Shown: positions 6,673 to 12,206 of the stretch, piece by piece | Position numbering within the stretch: position 1 is the stretch's first letter | Layout: each line of letters starts with the position of its first letter | Origin: Actinomycetota bacterium | Lineage (GTDB): Bacteria; Actinomycetota; Geothermincolia; Fen-727; Anoxymicrobiaceae | DNA length: 12,206 nucleotides | Assembly (NCBI GenBank): GCA_018894655.1 | Contig: JAHIPE010000206.1 | Span: 1 to 12,206, forward strand | Direction: 5' to 3' | The notes under the pieces: model-generated | What the model saw: only the letters and a program-made list of their open reading frames with translations | Told to the model about the DNA's origin: nothing | Databases searched by the model: none | Position numbers and translations under genes: made by a program

Positions 6673-8349
6673 ATGACCAAGTCGAGCGAGATACCGACAC
6701 GCTGGTGGGGCTGGGGCGACATCGACAAGACGTACCCGGTGGAGGAGAGGCCCACCTACATCCCTTTCCTCGAGGAGAAACTGGGGATAAAGGTCAAGGA
6801 GGTGCGGGTCCCCGACCCGGATATAGAGAGCGTCAAGCTCCGGAACGTCCGGCTGAAGGAGGCAACCCTCAAGGCCCTGGCCGGAGTGGTGGGTAATAAA
6901 CACGTCTCGACCTCCCGTCACGACCGGGTCTACCACGGGCTGGGCAAGAGCTACCGCGACCTGCTAAGGGGCCACCTGGAGCAGGTTCCCAACCCGCCGG
7001 ACGCGGTGCTGTTTCCCGCCTCCGAGAAGGAGGTGAAGGGCATACTGAAGATCGCTGACAAGGAGGCGATCGCGGTGGTGCCTTTCTGCGGGGGGAGCAG
7101 CGTAGTGGGGGGCGTTGAACCCCTTAACCGCAAGGGGCTCAAGGGGTCGATAACGGTGGACCTGCGGCGCATGGACAAGGTCATCCATATTGACGGCGAG
7201 AGCCAAACCGCCACGTTCGAGGCCGGTATCTGGGGGCCGGAACTGGAGGAGGAACTGATGAAGCAAGGCTTGTACCTGGGCCACGCCCCCGAGTCGTTCA
7301 AGTTCAGCGGGCTGGGGGGCTGGATAGCCAGCCGGTCCGCCGGCCGCCAGTCCACCGGCTACGGCAAGATAGAGGAGATGGTGAAGTCGGTGCGCATGGT
7401 GACGCCGCGTGGCGTCATCGACACCCTCGACGTTCCCGCCTCGGCGACCGGACCTGACATGGACCAGATAATCTGCGGCTCGGAGGGGACCCTGGGCATC
7501 ATCACCCGGGCAACCGTGAAGGTACGCCCCCTCCCGGAGTCGTACGACTACCGTGGGCTTCTGTTCAGGGAGTTCGAGGGCGGGGTGCAGGCGGTGCGCG
7601 AGATGATGCAGAGCGGCATCGTCCCGGAGACGATACGTATATCCGACACCGAGGAGAGCGCGCTGGCCATGATCGTCAGGAAGCCGTCGAGCAACGCCGC
7701 CAAGGAGATGGGCACGATGGCGGCGCTCAAGGTGCTGGACGTGCTGGGATACTCGTTCAAGAGGGGCTCGTTCGCCATACTGGGGTGTGAGGGCGAGGAG
7801 GACGAGACCTCCGCCCGCATGAAAAGCATAACAGCCGTTTGCCGGAAGCACGGCGCGGTGCCACTGGGGAAGAGCGCCGGCAACGAGTGGTATCACGGCC
7901 GGTACGACCACCCGTACCTGCGGGACATCATGATGGGGTGGGGGGTAATGATAGACACCCTGGAGACCGCCACCACCTGGGACAACATCATGAACGTCTA
8001 CCACACCGTCGGCAAGGCTATCCGTGAGGCGATCGCCGACTACGGCTCGAAGTCGATAGTCACCTGCCACCTGTCGCACTCCTACAGGACCGGCTCCAGC
8101 CTGTACTTTATCTTCTTCGGCAAGCAGGCGAAGGGGCGCGAGATCGAGCAGTGGGAGCACCTGAAGAAGAAGGCGGGGGACGCGTTACTCTCGAGCGGCG
8201 CCACCATCTCCCACCACCACGGCGTCGGCTACGAGCACGCTCCCTGGTTCAAGAAGGAGTACGGCAAGCGGGGCATGGGCGCGCTACGGGGCTTGAAGAA
8301 GGAACTTGATCCCAAGGGGATAATGAACCCGGGTAAATTGGGTCTCTAG
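6673..8349 (+). CDS. FAD-binding oxidase, alkyldihydroxyacetonephosphate synthase-like
   Basis: A 558-residue FAD_binding_4/VAO-type flavoprotein resembling alkyl-DHAP synthase (AGPS), which exchanges an acyl for an alkyl chain in ether-lipid synthesis. Visible family signs are the N-terminal RWWGWGD, RHDRVYHGLGKSYRDL (about 80-95), the FAD pyrophosphate loop PFCGGSSVVGG at 137-147, GLGGWIASRSAG, CGSEGTLGI, a HLSHSYRTGSSLYF segment with Tyr471, and the triple-His ISHHHGVG (H514-H516). In AGPS a Tyr and an HHH motif are catalytic. The ending LDPKGIMNPGKL is typical of the superfamily. The start is well supported: AAGGAG five bases before ATG. Its association with a ThDP enzyme and dehydrogenases instead of glycerolipid genes leaves open an alternative role as a 2-hydroxy acid or alcohol oxidase. 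Flavoprotein family certain; true AGPS activity unproven. Confidence 0.85.
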   Translation: MTKSSEIPTRWWGWGDIDKTYPVEERPTYIPFLEEKLGIKVKEVRVPDPDIESVKLRNVRLKEATLKALAGVVGNKHVSTSRHDRVYHGLGKSYRDLLRGHLEQVPNPPDAVLFPASEKEVKGILKIADKEAIAVVPFCGGSSVVGGVEPLNRKGLKGSITVDLRRMDKVIHIDGESQTATFEAGIWGPELEEELMKQGLYLGHAPESFKFSGLGGWIASRSAGRQSTGYGKIEEMVKSVRMVTPRGVIDTLDVPASATGPDMDQIICGSEGTLGIITRATVKVRPLPESYDYRGLLFREFEGGVQAVREMMQSGIVPETIRISDTEESALAMIVRKPSSNAAKEMGTMAALKVLDVLGYSFKRGSFAILGCEGEEDETSARMKSITAVCRKHGAVPLGKSAGNEWYHGRYDHPYLRDIMMGWGVMIDTLETATTWDNIMNVYHTVGKAIREAIADYGSKSIVTCHLSHSYRTGSSLYFIFFGKQAKGREIEQWEHLKKKAGDALLSSGATISHHHGVGYEHAPWFKKEYGKRGMGALRGLKKELDPKGIMNPGKLGL

Positions 8350-8352
8350 TCC

Positions 8353-8538
8353 GTGGCATCCGGCGAAATAATCTTCATCGAGGGGGAGGACGGTGCCCGG
8401 TTCCCCGACGCCAACTCCCTGTTCGTGGAGAAGAAAGCAGCCTATCTCGCCGACATCGACCTGACTCGTTTTTTGCCTCTGACGCAGTCAGGCCGAAACG
8501 AAAAAGGCAAGATTCAAGACGTGGACTTCAATTTTTAA
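8353..8538 (+). pseudogene. Short ORF, possible truncated metallo-beta-lactamase-fold N-terminus
   Basis: A 61-codon frame opening with GTG three bases after the FAD-enzyme stop. The first 37 residues (including IIFIEGEDGARFPDANSLFVE) have the GC-rich codon usage of the operon and resemble the first strands of some MBL-fold hydrolases, which continue into an 'IDTG' turn. Here that turn is absent. From about 8466 the composition becomes AT-rich and the peptide tail (RNEKGKIQDVDFNF) looks non-native, so I suspect a gene remnant disrupted by repeat DNA. There is no clear ribosome site; translation would depend on coupling to the upstream gene. The MBL similarity is judged by eye and weak. It could instead be a genuine small protein of unknown function. 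Confidence 0.35.
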
Positions 8539-8558
8539 CTTTTGATATTTGTCATTTG
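8466..8558. repeat. AT-rich insert with inverted repeat and period-7 T-rich units
   Basis: An imperfect inverted repeat spans 8466-8501: TCGTTT pairs with AAACGA outside and CTGAC-GCA-GTCAG forms the inner hairpin (8479-8491). It is followed by three seven-base units of form NNWTTTG (8538-8558). Base composition is distinctly lower in GC than flanking genes. No transposase is encoded. It may be a small mobile or degenerate intergenic element. Confidence 0.4.
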
Positions 8559-8583
8559 ACTACTGGTAAGGTAGGGTTACCAT
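8556..8583 (+). promoter_or_regulatory. Candidate promoter for nfu with internal 6-bp dyad
   Basis: TTGACT (8556-8561, 5 of 6) and TACCAT (8578-8583, 4 of 6) are 16 nt apart, about 40 nt upstream of the nfu ATG. A perfect inverted repeat TGGTAA-N7-TTACCA (8564-8582) fills the space between and overlaps the -10, which suits a repressor site. It would give nfu its own promoter. Confidence 0.35.
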
Positions 8584-8622
8584 TACGTTTAGACGAGTAC
8601 GGGTGGAGTGTAGGGGGTTTGC

Positions 8623-8847
8623 ATGAAAGAGAAAGTAGAGGAGGTCCTGGCGAAGGTCAGGCCGATGTTGCAGAGGGACGGGGGAGACGTTGAGCTTATT
8701 GGCGTGGACGAGGACGACGGTACGGTGAAGGTGAAGCTGACCGGCGCGTGCCACGGTTGCCCGATGGCGAGCCTTACCCTCAAGAGGGGGATCGAGGCCA
8801 AGCTGAAGGAAGAGATCCCGGAGGTAAAGGAAGTAGTGTCGGTCTAA
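8623..8847 (+). CDS. Nfu/NifU C-terminal domain Fe-S carrier protein
   Basis: A 74-residue stand-alone NifU C-terminal (Nfu) domain. Family signs are RPMLQRDGGDVELIGVD (residues 13-29), VKVKLTGAC, and the cluster-binding CHGC (C43, C46) followed by PMASLTLKRGIE. Such proteins bind a [4Fe-4S] cluster at a dimer interface and deliver it to apo-enzymes in the cytosol. AGGGGG ends five bases before the ATG. The gene sits after AT-rich repeat DNA and is closed by a strong terminator, so it is likely expressed as its own unit. The next operon encodes a [4Fe-4S] activator ATPase and two probable Fe-S dehydratase subunits, plausible clients; that link is inference from position. Confidence 0.9.
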   Translation: MKEKVEEVLAKVRPMLQRDGGDVELIGVDEDDGTVKVKLTGACHGCPMASLTLKRGIEAKLKEEIPEVKEVVSV

Positions 8848-8867
8848 CCGGCCTCAAGGATAACCTC

Positions 8868-8903
8868 AAGGGGTGGCGCGGCCGGTGCCGCCCCTTTTTC
8901 TTT
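8868..8903 (+). terminator. Rho-independent terminator after nfu
   Basis: A 10-bp stem pairs AAGGGGTGGC (8868-8877) with GCCGCCCCTT (8887-8896), with one T-G wobble and possible extension by two pairs into the loop. It is followed by T-rich TTTTTCTTT (8895-8903). It starts 20 nt after the nfu stop and separates nfu from the dehydratase operon. Confidence 0.85.
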
Positions 8904-8931
8904 CCGCCATAAAGGCCGGTTGCATTTCGGA

Positions 8932-8937
8932 TATAAT
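8932..8937 (+). promoter_or_regulatory. TATAAT -10 element of the dehydratase operon
   Basis: A perfect TATAAT lies 37 nt upstream of the activator start and just past the nfu terminator. No good -35 hexamer is seen at 16-18 nt (the region reads ATAAAG), so an activator protein or an alternative -35 may be used. The predicted start near 8944 would leave a leader of about 30 nt containing the AAGGAG ribosome site. Confidence 0.5.
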
Positions 8938-8974
8938 CACCACCATCAAGCAGGCACCGGCAAGGAGCGGCTCA

Positions 8975-9751
8975 GTGACTGTAGCGGGAGTTGATATCGG
9001 CTCCAACACCGCCAAGGCGGTACTCCTGGAAGACGGGGATATCCTGGGCACCAGCCTTGTGATGACCGGCCACAACAGCCGGATTGCCGGGAGGCGCGCG
9101 CTGGACCTGGCGCTTAGAGAAGCCGGGCTCGAGGAGAGCGACATCAACGGGATGATCGCAACAGGGTACGGGCGCATGTCGGCCGACTTCACCGACGAGA
9201 GGGTGACTGAGATAACCTGCCACGCCAGGGGCGCCCACTCCAGGCAGCCGGAAGCCCGGACGGTTATAGACCTGGGCGGTCAGGACTCCAAGGTGATAGC
9301 GATCGGCGAGACGGGCAAGGTCATCGATTTCATGATGAATGACAAGTGCGCCGCGGGCACCGGCCGGTTCCTGGAGGTCATGGCCGCCGCCCTGGAGGTC
9401 GAGCTCGACAACCTGGGGGAGATATCCCTCCTGTCGGAGTCGCCGGTCTCCATCAGCAGCGTGTGCACCGTGTTCGCCGAGAGCGAGGTGGTCTCGCGGG
9501 TCGCCGAGGGCGCCAGCAAGATGGACATCGTGGCAGGCATCCACCAGGCGATCGCTTCCAGGATCTACGCCATGACGGTACGTGTGCCGTTTAAGGAAAA
9601 GGTGATAATGACCGGCGGGGTGGCGCGCAACGTAGGCGTGGTCCGAGCGCTGGAGAAACGCCTGGAGACGTCTCTGGTGGTGCCGGAGATGCCCCAGCAC
9701 ATGGGCGCACTGGGCGCGGCGATCATAGCGGGGGAGAGGGCGGGCGCGTGA
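8975..9751 (+). CDS. 2-hydroxyacyl-CoA dehydratase activator ATPase (HgdC/BadF/BcrA family)
   Basis: A 258-residue ASKHA-fold ATPase that, as a homodimer bridging one [4Fe-4S] cluster, uses ATP hydrolysis to push a low-potential electron into the partner dehydratase. Visible motifs are phosphate-1 GVDIGSNTAKAVL (residues 5-17), GYGRM, phosphate-2 DLGGQDSK (99-106), NDKCAAGTGRFLE with cluster ligand C125, SVCTVFAESEV with C164, and adenosine-site MTGGVARN (212-219). Length matches the about 260 residues of HgdC. The start is the GTG at 8975, with AAGGAG seven bases upstream and MTVAGVDIGS as the family N-terminus; longer frames would begin inside the terminator stem. The gene overlaps the next by GTGA (4 nt). 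A single activator gene favours a 2-hydroxyacyl-CoA dehydratase system over the four-subunit benzoyl-CoA reductase, which has two such ATPases. Confidence 0.92.
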   Translation: MTVAGVDIGSNTAKAVLLEDGDILGTSLVMTGHNSRIAGRRALDLALREAGLEESDINGMIATGYGRMSADFTDERVTEITCHARGAHSRQPEARTVIDLGGQDSKVIAIGETGKVIDFMMNDKCAAGTGRFLEVMAAALEVELDNLGEISLLSESPVSISSVCTVFAESEVVSRVAEGASKMDIVAGIHQAIASRIYAMTVRVPFKEKVIMTGGVARNVGVVRALEKRLETSLVVPEMPQHMGALGAAIIAGERAGA

Positions 9752-10977
9752 TTGATAAGGACGAGGTGAGCCGGTTGAGTGTAGATGTACTCTCCAGGCT
9801 GCAGGGCCTGGTCGGCGACCCCTACTCCTACGCGCGGGCATGGAAGGGCCGCACCGGCGGCAAGGTGATGGGCTTCTTCTGCCACTACGCCCCCGAGGAG
9901 ATAATCCACGCGGCAGGCGCCCTGCCGGCGCGCATCACCGGCGAGAACCGGGTGATATCCGAGAGCGGCGCTCACCTGCAGAGCTACTGCTGCTCGCTGG
10001 CCCGCACCGGCCTCGACATGGCGCTGGGTGGCGACCTGGACTTTCTTGACGGAACGGTCTTCGTCCACACCTGCGACACGATGCAGCGGTTGAGCGACAT
10101 ATGGCGGCTCAACGCGGGCTACGATGTTCACCTGGACGTGGTGCTACCGGGGCGCCTCGAGGGCGACTCCGCCTGGGAGTACCTGTGCCGCGAGCTTGCC
10201 TCGTTCAGGGAGAGGCTCGGGGAGCTGGTGGGCCCGGTGGACGACGGTGCCCTCAGGACGAGCATCGCGCTGTACAACCGAAACCGGGCGCTGCTGGCCG
10301 ACCTCTACCGTCTCAGGCGACGGGATCCCGGAGTGCTGCCGTCCGATAAGGCGCTCATGGTAGTCGCCGCGAGCGCGCTCATGGACAAGGAGGAGCATAA
10401 CGCCCTGTTGGAGGAGCTGCTTGGTAACATCGAGGCGCGACTCTCAGGCGCGGCCCCGGGCGGCCTTCCCGACCGCCCTCAAGAAGAGGGGGTTGAGTCG
10501 CGGGGGCAGGCTGAAGCCCGCCCTCAAGCGGGCGAGAAGGTCCGGCTGTTCGGGATCGGCTCGGTGATGGATCAGTGGGAGTTCCTGGCGATGGTGGAGG
10601 ACGTCGGCGGTACCGTCATCGATGATGACTTCTGCACCGGGCACCGTTACGCAGGCGTAATGGCTCCCGAGTACGTAGACCCTATCGAGAGTATCGCCAG
10701 GAGGATCTGGGACGGGGTGCCGTGCCCGTGCAAGCACGTGACTACCCGCGACCGGGCTGAGCTGCTCCTGGAGAGGATCACCGGTTCCGGGGCCGAGGGC
10801 GTACTGTTCTTCCAGTTCAAGTTCTGCGAGCCGCACGCCTTCGACTACCCGTACGTGAAGAAGGCTCTGGACGAGCGTGGCATACCTTCCCTGCACCTGG
10901 AGATAGAGCAGGGTTCGGTCTCGATCCCCCGTTTGCGGACGCGGGTCGAGGCCTTGCTGGAAACGATAAGGGGGTGA
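9748..10977 (+). CDS. 2-hydroxyacyl-CoA dehydratase / benzoyl-CoA reductase family subunit (HgdB/BcrC-like)
   Basis: A 409-residue Fe-S dehydratase subunit. Family features are GFFCHYAPEEIIHAAGALPARI (residues 42-63), YCCSLARTG with C81/C82, HTCDTMQRL with C109, the second-domain start VRLFGIGSVMDQWEFL, DDDFCTGHRY, and FFQFKFCEPHAFDYPYVKKAL with C360. C81 or C82, C109 and C360 are the probable [4Fe-4S] ligands by comparison with the family. A hydrophilic linker of about 35 residues (232-266) rich in Gly, Pro, Glu and Arg joins the two domains; its DNA contains a palindromic repeat (10504-10530). The GTG start at 9748 overlaps the activator stop, indicating translational coupling; a TTG three codons in is less likely. 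With the next gene it should form the heterodimer that removes water from an (R)-2-hydroxyacyl-CoA or reduces an aromatic CoA ester. Substrate not determinable. Confidence 0.88.
   Translation: MIDKDEVSRLSVDVLSRLQGLVGDPYSYARAWKGRTGGKVMGFFCHYAPEEIIHAAGALPARITGENRVISESGAHLQSYCCSLARTGLDMALGGDLDFLDGTVFVHTCDTMQRLSDIWRLNAGYDVHLDVVLPGRLEGDSAWEYLCRELASFRERLGELVGPVDDGALRTSIALYNRNRALLADLYRLRRRDPGVLPSDKALMVVAASALMDKEEHNALLEELLGNIEARLSGAAPGGLPDRPQEEGVESRGQAEARPQAGEKVRLFGIGSVMDQWEFLAMVEDVGGTVIDDDFCTGHRYAGVMAPEYVDPIESIARRIWDGVPCPCKHVTTRDRAELLLERITGSGAEGVLFFQFKFCEPHAFDYPYVKKALDERGIPSLHLEIEQGSVSIPRLRTRVEALLETIRG
10504..10530 (+). repeat. REP-like palindromic repeat inside a dehydratase coding sequence
   Basis: An 8-position stem (10504-10511 with 10516-10523, one A-C mismatch) closes a TGAA loop and is followed by TCAAGCG. 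It is 21 of 27 identical to the minus-strand reading of 620-646. Differences at paired stem positions preserve or create pairing (A-T to G-C twice, C/A mismatch to C-G). A CCCTC/GAGGG hairpin (10476-10490) lies just upstream and GCCCGC/GCGGGC (10516-10533) overlaps it. All fall within the interdomain linker. Confidence 0.55.
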
Positions 10978-10980
10978 GAG

Positions 10981-12192
10981 TTGGCTGCCGATGAAGGCCT
11001 GAAGCCGTACGTAAAGATAAACGCCACCGACCAGATGAAGCAGCTCATGACCGAGTATTACATCGACGCCAAGGGCGCCGAGGGCACCGACAGGCCGATA
11101 TGCTGGATAACCAGCGGCGGGCCGGTGGAGTTCCTCATCGCCATGGACGTCATCCCCGTCTACCCCGAGAATCACGGGGCGATGTGCGGCGCCTCCAAGA
11201 TGGGTGTGGAGCTGGCCGAGGTCGCCGAGGGGCTGGGGTTCTCCAACGACCTCTGCTCCTACGCCCGGTTGGACATCGGCTCGGCCATCACCCACGGGGG
11301 CCCCATCGGGGGACTTCCCAGGCCCGACTTCCTGCTGTGCTGCAACAACATCTGCGGCACGGTGCAGAAGTGGTACGAGGAGCTTGCCCGCTACTTCGAG
11401 GTCCCCATGTTTCTCATGGACACACCGTTCATGCACAAGACCAGGTACGAGCACGCCACCGAGTACGTTAGGAAGCAGTGCCTGGAACTTGTCGCCTTCC
11501 TGGAGGAGCACACCGGGCGCGAGTTCTCGCTCGAGCGCTTCGCCGAGGTGGCGATGCTCTCGGTGGAGGGCATCGAGCTATGGAAGGAGGTCCTCGAAAC
11601 CGCGGAGTACAGGCCGTCCCCGCTCACCTGCTTCGACGCGTTCATCCACATGGCGCCGATAGTAACGCTTCGAGGGACCCCGGAGGTGGTTGAGTACTAC
11701 CGGCTCCTCAAGAGTGAGATGCTAAGCAGGATAGAGGAGGGAATATCGGCGGTGCCCGATGAGAGGTACCGGCTTATCTGGGACAATATCCCCATCTGGT
11801 ACGAGATGAGGAACCTGGGGCAGCTGTTTGCCAGGAACAACACCTGCCTGGTGGCCGATACGTACACCACCGCCTGGGCCATCGATATCAAGATAGACGA
11901 CCCCCTTACCAGCATGGCCGACGCCTACACCGGGATATACCTGAACATCTCCATCGACCTGATGTTCGAGCAACTACTGGCGCTTGTCTCCCGGTTCTCC
12001 GCCGACGGGGTGGTTATGCACTCCAACCGCTCCTGCAAGCCGTACTCACTGGGGCAGTACGACCTGGCCAGCATGGTGACCGAGAGGACCGGCAAGCCGG
12101 TGCTGATAATCGAGGCGGACATGACCGACTCCCGTACTTACTCCGAGGCCCAGGTCCGCGCCCGCGTGGAAGCCTTCATCGAATCCCTCTAG
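10981..12192 (+). CDS. 2-hydroxyacyl-CoA dehydratase / benzoyl-CoA reductase family subunit (HgdA/BcrB-like)
   Basis: A 403-residue second dehydratase subunit. Family features are PICWITSGGPVEFLIAMDVIPVYPENH (40-65), NDLCSYARLDIGSA with C92, PDFLLCCNNICGTVQKWYEELARYFEVPMFLMDTPF with C120/C121/C125, and a C-terminal DGVVMHSNRSCKPYSLGQ with C352. C92, one of the 120-125 cysteines, and C352 are the likely [4Fe-4S] ligands. It is clearly divergent from the preceding subunit, so the enzyme should be a heterodimer. The start is the TTG at 10981: AAGGGGGTGA lies directly before it, also spanning the upstream stop, and the next Met is residue 19. The 3-nt gap indicates an operon. Candidate substrates include 2-hydroxyacyl-CoAs from amino or hydroxy acid fermentation or aromatic CoA thioesters. 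No CoA-transferase or ligase is seen, though one may lie downstream. Confidence 0.88.
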   Translation: MAADEGLKPYVKINATDQMKQLMTEYYIDAKGAEGTDRPICWITSGGPVEFLIAMDVIPVYPENHGAMCGASKMGVELAEVAEGLGFSNDLCSYARLDIGSAITHGGPIGGLPRPDFLLCCNNICGTVQKWYEELARYFEVPMFLMDTPFMHKTRYEHATEYVRKQCLELVAFLEEHTGREFSLERFAEVAMLSVEGIELWKEVLETAEYRPSPLTCFDAFIHMAPIVTLRGTPEVVEYYRLLKSEMLSRIEEGISAVPDERYRLIWDNIPIWYEMRNLGQLFARNNTCLVADTYTTAWAIDIKIDDPLTSMADAYTGIYLNISIDLMFEQLLALVSRFSADGVVMHSNRSCKPYSLGQYDLASMVTERTGKPVLIIEADMTDSRTYSEAQVRARVEAFIESL

Positions 12193-12203
12193 AAACGCAA
12201 GAT
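12193..12203 (+). repeat. AAACGCAAGAT motif, copy 3
   Basis: Starts at the base after the last dehydratase stop codon and is cut close to the window end. It is identical over 11 bases to 4813-4823 and shares nine with 3378-3386. Confidence 0.4.
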
Positions 12204-12206
12204 GGT

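Noticed and set aside
6964..8160. Antisense open frame (398 codons) opposite the FAD enzyme
   Set aside because: Same compositional artefact; the plus-strand frame carries FAD-loop and HHH motifs.
8873..8974. Longer N-terminus for the activator ATPase
   Set aside because: The extended frame would begin within the nfu terminator stem and before the TATAAT element; the GTG at 8975 has an ideal ribosome site and gives the family N-terminus.
10444..11511. Antisense open frame spanning two dehydratase genes
   Set aside because: It crosses a gene boundary and has no recognisable domain, while both sense genes are family members with ribosome sites.

Overview
The window is GC-rich DNA (roughly 60-65% by eye) from a bacterium, judged by clear Shine-Dalgarno sites, sigma70-like promoter elements and an intrinsic terminator. 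The lifestyle looks anaerobic: two FeoA-type ferrous-iron proteins sit beside the oxygen-sensitive 2-hydroxyacyl-CoA dehydratase family with its Fe-S activator ATPase. ATA (Ile) and AGG (Arg) codons are common and six of eleven plus-strand starts are GTG or TTG. I cannot fix the phylum; an anaerobic actinobacterial, chloroflexal or desulfobacterial lineage would all fit.

Region 1 (1-592, minus strand): two overlapping feoA-like genes. The downstream one runs off the left edge and carries a histidine-rich insertion. They sit behind a TTGACA / extended -10 promoter with a DtxR/IdeR-like iron box over the transcription start.

Region 2 (about 593-8860, plus strand): a spacer with a REP-like hairpin and a 13-bp dyad, then a probable catabolic or lipid-related gene train: SCP2-domain protein, SDR dehydrogenase, zinc MDR dehydrogenase 1, a 34-bp tandem repeat array, zinc MDR dehydrogenase 2 (paralogue of the first), an acetolactate-synthase-like ThDP enzyme, an alkyl-DHAP-synthase-like FAD enzyme, a short probably truncated ORF running into AT-rich repeat sequence, and a stand-alone Nfu/NifU C-terminal domain protein closed by a strong terminator. 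No ilvN/ilvC or known catabolic marker is present, so the pathway substrate is unknown. The gene set suggests oxidation of secondary alcohols, C-C lyase/ligase chemistry on a 2-oxo or acyloin intermediate, and a hydrophobic or acyl substrate.

Region 3 (8932-12192, plus strand): a new transcription unit with a perfect TATAAT, encoding the [4Fe-4S] activator ATPase (HgdC/BadF/BcrA type) and two dissimilar dehydratase subunits (HgdB/BcrC-like and HgdA/BcrB-like), tightly coupled by a GTGA overlap and a 3-nt gap. This is a complete activator plus two-subunit radical dehydratase set. Nfu just upstream could help supply Fe-S clusters.

Short repeats recur through the window: a palindromic element with base-pair covariation (one copy intergenic, one inside a dehydratase coding sequence), an AAACGCAAG motif after three stop codons, and the 34-bp array flanked by AACGCAA.
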